A stretch of DNA of 11,455 bases, from contig CALWMQ010000041.1 in assembly GCA_944382025.1 (NCBI GenBank), positions 1 to 11,455 of the forward strand, written 5' to 3'. Positions 7,546 through 11,455 of this stretch are shown one piece after another. Both the position numbers and the translations under genes were made by a program. The stretch's first letter is position 1, and every line of letters begins with the position of its first letter. This stretch comes from an uncultured Clostridia bacterium. GTDB taxonomy: Bacteria > Bacillota > Clostridia > Oscillospirales > Acutalibacteraceae. Under the pieces are notes generated by a model. The model had not been told where the DNA came from. It searched no databases and saw only the letters and a program-made list of their open reading frames with translations.

Positions 7546-7628
7546 TGATTTCCACCGCTGTCCCATTGAATTCTTTACCAAGCTGCCTTATAGTTTACTT
7601 AGGTTATGAAGAAAGGAAATGTCCGCTT

Positions 7629-9845
7629 ATGATTTGCTTTAACGAACAGATGCAAAGTTTTTTTCTCCACAGCAGGTCTTCTACATATGTTATGAAAGTC
7701 ATTGAGAACGGCCAGCTGCTGCATCTGTACTGGGGAGACCGTATTCCGGAGTGTGATTTGTCCTACATCCATCTGTTCTATAACCGCAGCTTCAGCCCGG
7801 TGCTGTATGACGCTTCCGAGCTTTGCTATAGCCTGGATACCCTTTCTGCCGAATATCCCGCTTTTGGCTATGGAGATTACCATACCCCCGCCTTCACCAT
7901 CCAGGCCCCTAACGGCAGCCGTATCTGTGATTTACGGTATACCGGACATATGATTACGCCTGGGAAACCCGATATCCAGGGCCTGCCCCATCTGCGCGCC
8001 GATGAAAATGAGGCGGATACACTCGCCCTCTTTTTGCGGGATGACCTGCTGGATCTTGAGGTTACCTTGTTTTACACCGTATTTAAGGATCTGGATGTCA
8101 TCTCCCGCTACGCCGTTATTAAAAACCGCTCCAGTCAAGAGCTATCCTTGCTTCAGGCCGCCAGCTGCTGCCTGGAATTCGATCACAGCGATTTCCAGCT
8201 GATCGACCTCCATGGTTCTCAATGCCGTGAACGCCAGGCTGAACGGACTCCTCTGCACCACGGCATCCATTCCATTGAGAGCCGCCGCGGCGCCTCCGGC
8301 CATCAGCTCAGTCCTTTTGCCGCTTTTGCCCGCCCGGATACGGGTGAGCAACACGGAGAGGTATATGGTATCTCCCTGATTTACAGCGGGAATTTCCGCA
8401 TCAGCGCTGAGGTGGATCAATTTGACCGCCTGCGTGTACAGGCCGGCATTAACCCCTTCAATTTCCGGTGGGCACTGGGGTCCGGCGACAGCTTTACCAC
8501 ACCGGAAGCCATCATGGTCCGCTCCACGGCGGGACTGAACGGCATGTCCCAGAATTTCCATGCCCTCTATCGCCAGCACCTCTCCCCAAGCCGTTACACC
8601 AAGGCCCCCCGCCCTATTGTCATCAACAGCTGGGAAGCCTCCTATTTCGATTTCGATGAGGAAAAGCTCAAGGCCCTGATTGCCAGCTGCGAAGGGTTGG
8701 GTATTGATACCTTTGTCCTGGATGACGGATGGTTCGGGCACCGGGATAACGATACTTCCTCCCTTGGCGACTGGGTAGTCAATACCAAAAAGCTTCCCAA
8801 TGGGCTGTCCGGCATCATTGAGGCCTGCAAACGCCATCATATGGAATTTGGCCTGTGGTTTGAGCCGGAAATGGTGTCCCCCGACAGCGACCTGTACCGC
8901 CGCCATCCCGACTGGTGCATCCACGCCCCGGGACGTATCCCGTCACAAAGCCGTAACCAGCTGGTACTGGATCTCAGCCGCCAGGAGGTACAGGATTTTA
9001 TGGCAGAGGCGGTATCCTCGATCCTGCGGGAATATGATATCCGCTATGTGAAATGGGACATGAACCGCAATATCACCGACCTGGGTTCGGAGGGCCTGCC
9101 TGCCGACAGACAGGCTGAGCTGTCCCACCGGTATATCCTGGGGCTATATGCGGTTTTGGAACACCTGACTACAGCTTTCCCCCATGTCCTGTTCGAAGGG
9201 TGCTCGGGAGGAGGCGGCCGCTTCGATTTCGGAATGCTGTACTACATGCCCCAAACCTGGACCAGCGATAACAGCGATGCTGTTGACCGGCTGAAAATCC
9301 AATACGGTACCAGCTATCTTTTCCCTCCCGCCGCCATGGCCGCGCATGTTTCCGCCTGCCCCAACCATCAGACCGGACGCATGACCCCTTTTGAGACCCG
9401 GGGAAATGTAGCGCTGGGATTTTGCTTCGGATATGAGTTGAACCCTCTCCATCTGAGCCCGGAAGAAACCGAGGCTATCAAACGCCAGACCGCCCGGTAC
9501 AAGGAATTCGAGCCGTTAATGCTGGAAGGCCGCTTCTATCGGTTATGCAGCCCCTTCCTAGGCAACGAATGCTGTTGGCAGCAGGTTTCCTCCGATGGCA
9601 GCCTTTCCATCGTGTTGTATGCCCGGGTTCTGGCCACCTGTAACCCGCCGGTTCCCCGCATCCAGCTGGCAGGGCTGCTGCCTAATGCGCTCTATAGGAT
9701 CGATGAATTGGATCTCATCCTCCCCGGAGAGGTGCTTATGAATGTCGGGTTTTCCATTCCATGGCTTTGGGGCGATTTCTCCACCATGCTGTTCACCTTG
9801 CGGAAATATGAGGGTCTTCCGGAGAAACAGACTCAGAAAGAATAG
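7629..9845 (+). CDS. Alpha-galactosidase, glycoside hydrolase family 36
   Basis: A 738-residue enzyme that releases terminal alpha-linked galactose from oligosaccharides such as the raffinose family or galactomannan fragments. It has no signal peptide, so it acts in the cytoplasm. The N-terminal beta-sandwich (~1-320) opens with YVMKVIENGQLLHLYWG, typical of the family. The catalytic barrel (~325-650) shows INSWEASYFDFDEEK, DDGWFGHRDND, WFEPEMVS, KWDMNR with nucleophile Asp477, EGCSGGGGRFD, and WTSDNSDA with acid/base Asp547. The spacing of the two aspartates is as expected for bacterial GH36, and the C-terminal beta domain is complete. The frame opens upstream at 7545, but the ATG at 7629 is preceded by GAAAGGAA and begins at the usual family N-terminus. 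It is read divergently from the import operon, which would supply its substrate. All key residues are present. Confidence 0.95.
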   Translation: MICFNEQMQSFFLHSRSSTYVMKVIENGQLLHLYWGDRIPECDLSYIHLFYNRSFSPVLYDASELCYSLDTLSAEYPAFGYGDYHTPAFTIQAPNGSRICDLRYTGHMITPGKPDIQGLPHLRADENEADTLALFLRDDLLDLEVTLFYTVFKDLDVISRYAVIKNRSSQELSLLQAASCCLEFDHSDFQLIDLHGSQCRERQAERTPLHHGIHSIESRRGASGHQLSPFAAFARPDTGEQHGEVYGISLIYSGNFRISAEVDQFDRLRVQAGINPFNFRWALGSGDSFTTPEAIMVRSTAGLNGMSQNFHALYRQHLSPSRYTKAPRPIVINSWEASYFDFDEEKLKALIASCEGLGIDTFVLDDGWFGHRDNDTSSLGDWVVNTKKLPNGLSGIIEACKRHHMEFGLWFEPEMVSPDSDLYRRHPDWCIHAPGRIPSQSRNQLVLDLSRQEVQDFMAEAVSSILREYDIRYVKWDMNRNITDLGSEGLPADRQAELSHRYILGLYAVLEHLTTAFPHVLFEGCSGGGGRFDFGMLYYMPQTWTSDNSDAVDRLKIQYGTSYLFPPAAMAAHVSACPNHQTGRMTPFETRGNVALGFCFGYELNPLHLSPEETEAIKRQTARYKEFEPLMLEGRFYRLCSPFLGNECCWQQVSSDGSLSIVLYARVLATCNPPVPRIQLAGLLPNALYRIDELDLILPGEVLMNVGFSIPWLWGDFSTMLFTLRKYEGLPEKQTQKE

Positions 9846-10060
9846 GAAATAAAGCAGTGGAAAGCTGAAGGGCTCAGAATGGCTGTTGTTCTGATGAAGG
9901 CAGCTTCCTGACTTGGATACCATAAAAGTCGGTTCAGCCTCCCCGGCGATCAAGGCGCCGGATCCGCGCAGCCGAACGGCCGCAACGACACTGCAGCCCC
10001 CTTTCCTACCATGTATAGCCGGAATATTCTGTTCATTGGAATAATGCAGGAGGGTGTGTT
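9846..10060 (+). other. Intergenic gap between alpha-galactosidase and URO-D-family gene
   Basis: No gene is visible in these 215 bases. Two short dyads occur: TCAGAA / TTCTGA (9874-9894, 9-base loop) and CCGGCG / CGCCGG (9943-9961, 7-base loop). Neither is followed by a T-run, so no terminator is called and read-through from the alpha-galactosidase is possible. A weak promoter-like pair, TTTCCT and TATTCT 17 bases apart, lies near 10000-10030. AGGAGG at 10048-10053 is the ribosome binding site of the next gene. Confidence 0.4.
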
Positions 10061-11068
10061 ATGACAAACAGGGAACGTGTCATCGCCTCGATTAACTTTA
10101 AAAAGCCGGATAAAGTGCCTCATAACGTCTTTTTTACTGAACAGGCCTTTCACAAAATGCAGCAGCACAGCGGGAATAACAATTATATCCAAAGCATCCA
10201 GAACCATATCACCCAGGCGTATTTGGATAAAGCCCAAGTCCAGGTCGCACCCGATAGATTCCGGGACGAATTCGGCGTGATTTGGGATAAAAGCGGAGCC
10301 GATAAGGATATCGGCGTGGTATCCAATATCCAGATAGCTGATGAGGAAAGTTTCGCGAACTATGTGTTCCCCTCCGTTGACGAACAGTACATCAGGCAGG
10401 CGATGCGGGCACTGGAAGCAAGCGATGATTCCAATTTCAAAGTGGCTTCCATTGGCTTTTCCCTGTTTGAGCGCGCTTGGACTCTGATGGGGTTTGAAAA
10501 TACCCTGTGCAATATGTGCGCGGAACCGGAATTGCTGCATAAAGTTCTGCGGAAAATCTGTGACAGGAACCTTCAGATACTGGATATCGCCTTGGAATAT
10601 GATTTTGATTGTTTCCACTTCGGTGACGACTGGGGCCAGCAGCAAGGCTTGATTATGGGCGTCACACACTGGAATGAGTTTATTCGCCCATATTTGGAAG
10701 AAATGTATACCAAGGTCAAAAAACGCGGCCTCTATATTTCCCAACATAGCTGCGGTGATTTACGGGATATTCTGGATACCTTATGGGAAATGGGGCTGAA
10801 TATTTATCAAACCTTCCAGCCGGAGATTTATGGGTTGGAATACGCCAAAAAATTGCACGGCAAAATCGCTGTTTGGGGAGGTATCTCCACCCAGCGAGAT
10901 CTCCCTTATAAATCCCCTCAGGAAATCCGGCAGATCGTGAAAAATATCATTCGTGCGTTTGGGGGCACAGGGCTCATTGTATCCCCAACCCACGCCATCG
11001 AATTCGATGTGCCGGCAGAAAATATTGACGCCATGATCCATGAATTTATTGACCAGAGATCAGAATAA
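10061..11068 (+). CDS. Uroporphyrinogen decarboxylase / corrinoid methyltransferase (MtaA/MtbA) superfamily protein
   Basis: A 335-residue cytoplasmic protein with the URO-D barrel pattern: a TNRERV start, DRFRDEFGVIW at 65-75, FGDDWGQQQGL at 187-197, QHSCGD at 228-233, GGISTQRDLP at 273-282 and SPTHAIEFDVPAENI at 308-322. It is not a haem-pathway HemE enzyme, since the usual N-terminal substrate-binding motif of HemE is not seen. It belongs to the large group that includes MtaA/MtbA methyltransferases, which bind zinc through His-x-Cys and a distal Cys. Here His229 and Cys231 are present, but the distal Cys appears replaced by His311. No corrinoid protein is encoded in the window, so the substrate is unknown. 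A strong AGGAGG lies 7 bases before the ATG. A role in handling methylated sugars from the same glycan is only a guess. Confidence 0.82.
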   Translation: MTNRERVIASINFKKPDKVPHNVFFTEQAFHKMQQHSGNNNYIQSIQNHITQAYLDKAQVQVAPDRFRDEFGVIWDKSGADKDIGVVSNIQIADEESFANYVFPSVDEQYIRQAMRALEASDDSNFKVASIGFSLFERAWTLMGFENTLCNMCAEPELLHKVLRKICDRNLQILDIALEYDFDCFHFGDDWGQQQGLIMGVTHWNEFIRPYLEEMYTKVKKRGLYISQHSCGDLRDILDTLWEMGLNIYQTFQPEIYGLEYAKKLHGKIAVWGGISTQRDLPYKSPQEIRQIVKNIIRAFGGTGLIVSPTHAIEFDVPAENIDAMIHEFIDQRSE

Positions 11069-11187
11069 TGGTATTTAGGATTGGCCGGTGCCGGGGCAAA
11101 TTTTATCCTCAGATCCCTGGTCTCCCAGGCTGTCTCCATCCATCGGCAAGTTTCTTCCTTTTGGAAAGCTATCCCCATCATCATGCC

Positions 11188-11237
11188 AAAACAGAAAACC
11201 AGGCAAGGTTGTTGCACCTGCCTGGTTTTTCTGTTTT
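11188..11237 (+). terminator. Strong, probably bidirectional, intrinsic terminator
   Basis: A long near-perfect inverted repeat: AAAACAGAAAACCAGGCA pairs with TGCCTGGTTTTTCTGTTTT, with one bulged base and an inner AGGT/ACCT extension around a TGTTGC loop. The GC-rich core is followed by T5, then CTGTTTT. The matching A-tract on the left lets it work on the other strand as well. It lies 119 bases after the URO-D-family stop codon and closes that transcription unit. Confidence 0.85.
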
Positions 11238-11455
11238 CAGCTTGTCGGAAAGGTTGTCCGTTACTCAAGATTTTGTGTTCCTGCGGGACGCAGCGGTGTG
11301 CTGCCCCTAGACTTCGTCTCCTCTTGCGGGGCCCAAAACTACCCCGCGCCGCTCTTGCGGCGGTCGGTTTTGACTGCGGCGCCGACCCCTGCTCGCTGCT
11401 TCCCGCCCCACGGGCTATGTCGGGGGCGCTGCCTCGCGACCCCGCCTCCCCCTCC
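11238..11455. other. GC-rich hairpin-rich region without a gene
   Basis: No credible coding sequence is seen. From about 11280 the composition becomes much more GC-rich than the rest of the window. Perfect short dyads follow one another: CTGCG-GGA-CGCAG (11281-11293), AGAC-TTC-GTCT (11309-11319), CGCCGC-TCTT-GCGGCG (11347-11362) and GGTCGG / CCGACC (11362-11387), the last containing the palindrome CGGCGCCG. CTCTTGCGG occurs twice, at 11321 and 11352. It may be an interspersed structured repeat, the edge of a mobile element, or part of a non-coding RNA; the window ends inside it. Confidence 0.45.

Larger units (their letters stand above)
7152..7628. promoter_or_regulatory. AT-rich divergent control region between transport operon and alpha-galactosidase
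   Basis: This 477-base gap separates two genes read outward. It holds no credible gene. It contains a candidate promoter for each direction, a pair of 13-base direct repeats, two palindromes, and a tandem 10-base repeat, listed separately. The layout suggests that the import operon and the alpha-galactosidase respond to a common signal. No regulator gene is in the window, and I saw no clear catabolite-repression (cre) consensus. Confidence 0.6.

Noticed and set aside
8142..8924. 260-residue minus-strand open frame inside the alpha-galactosidase gene
   Set aside because: It overlaps conserved GH36 barrel motifs read on the other strand, so the plus-strand reading is the real one.
9943..9961. 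GC-rich stem-loop as terminator of the alpha-galactosidase gene
   Set aside because: The 6-bp stem is not followed by a T-run on either strand.
9950..10747. 265-residue minus-strand open frame over the gap and the URO-D-family gene
   Set aside because: The plus strand carries AGGAGG, an ATG at the right distance and URO-D motifs; the antisense product has no support.
11068..11310. Small plus-strand open frame starting at the URO-D-family stop codon
   Set aside because: It runs straight through the strong terminator stem at 11188-11237 and has no motif of its own.
1..11455. CRISPR array, tRNA, rRNA, or transposase gene
   Set aside because: No regularly spaced repeats, tRNA-like cloverleaf, rRNA-like sequence or transposase motifs were seen on either strand.

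Overview
The window looks like a carbohydrate-utilisation locus from a Gram-positive anaerobe of the Clostridia (Firmicutes). The signs are a lipobox lipoprotein, an NPxTG-type sorting motif, purine-rich AGGAGG-like ribosome binding sites, CUT1-family sugar transport genes without their own ATPase, and a Firmicutes-type GH36 alpha-galactosidase. The genus cannot be fixed from the sequence.

Layout. Bases 1-7151 hold four tightly packed genes on the minus strand, read from right to left. They are a 932-residue sugar-binding protein of an ABC importer with carbohydrate-binding-like modules at its N-terminus (4353-7151); a single membrane permease (3471-4340); a lipoprotein with a DUF4832-type, TIM-barrel-like putative glycosidase domain (1907-3400); and a secreted protein with three repeats and an NPDTG motif, cut off by the left edge of the window (1-1863). 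Bases 7152-7628 are an AT-rich divergent control region with a candidate promoter in each direction and several operator-like repeats. On the plus strand follow a cytoplasmic GH36 alpha-galactosidase (7629-9845) and a uroporphyrinogen-decarboxylase/corrinoid-methyltransferase family protein (10061-11068), closed by a strong stem-loop terminator (11188-11237). The last ~215 bases are unusually GC-rich, full of short hairpins, and without a credible gene.

How it may work together (inference). The anchored repeat protein and the carbohydrate-binding modules of the binding protein would hold a galactose-containing glycan at the cell surface. The lipoprotein may trim it there. The ABC importer would take up the oligosaccharide, powered by a shared MsmX-like ATPase encoded elsewhere, and the GH36 enzyme would remove alpha-galactosyl groups inside the cell. 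The role of the URO-D-family protein is not clear; removing methyl groups from a methylated substrate is one possibility.

The most striking point is the permease. Its first ~90 residues look like a MalF-type subunit and the rest like a MalG-type subunit, as if two neighbouring permease genes had been fused by an in-frame deletion. The usual second permease is missing from the operon.
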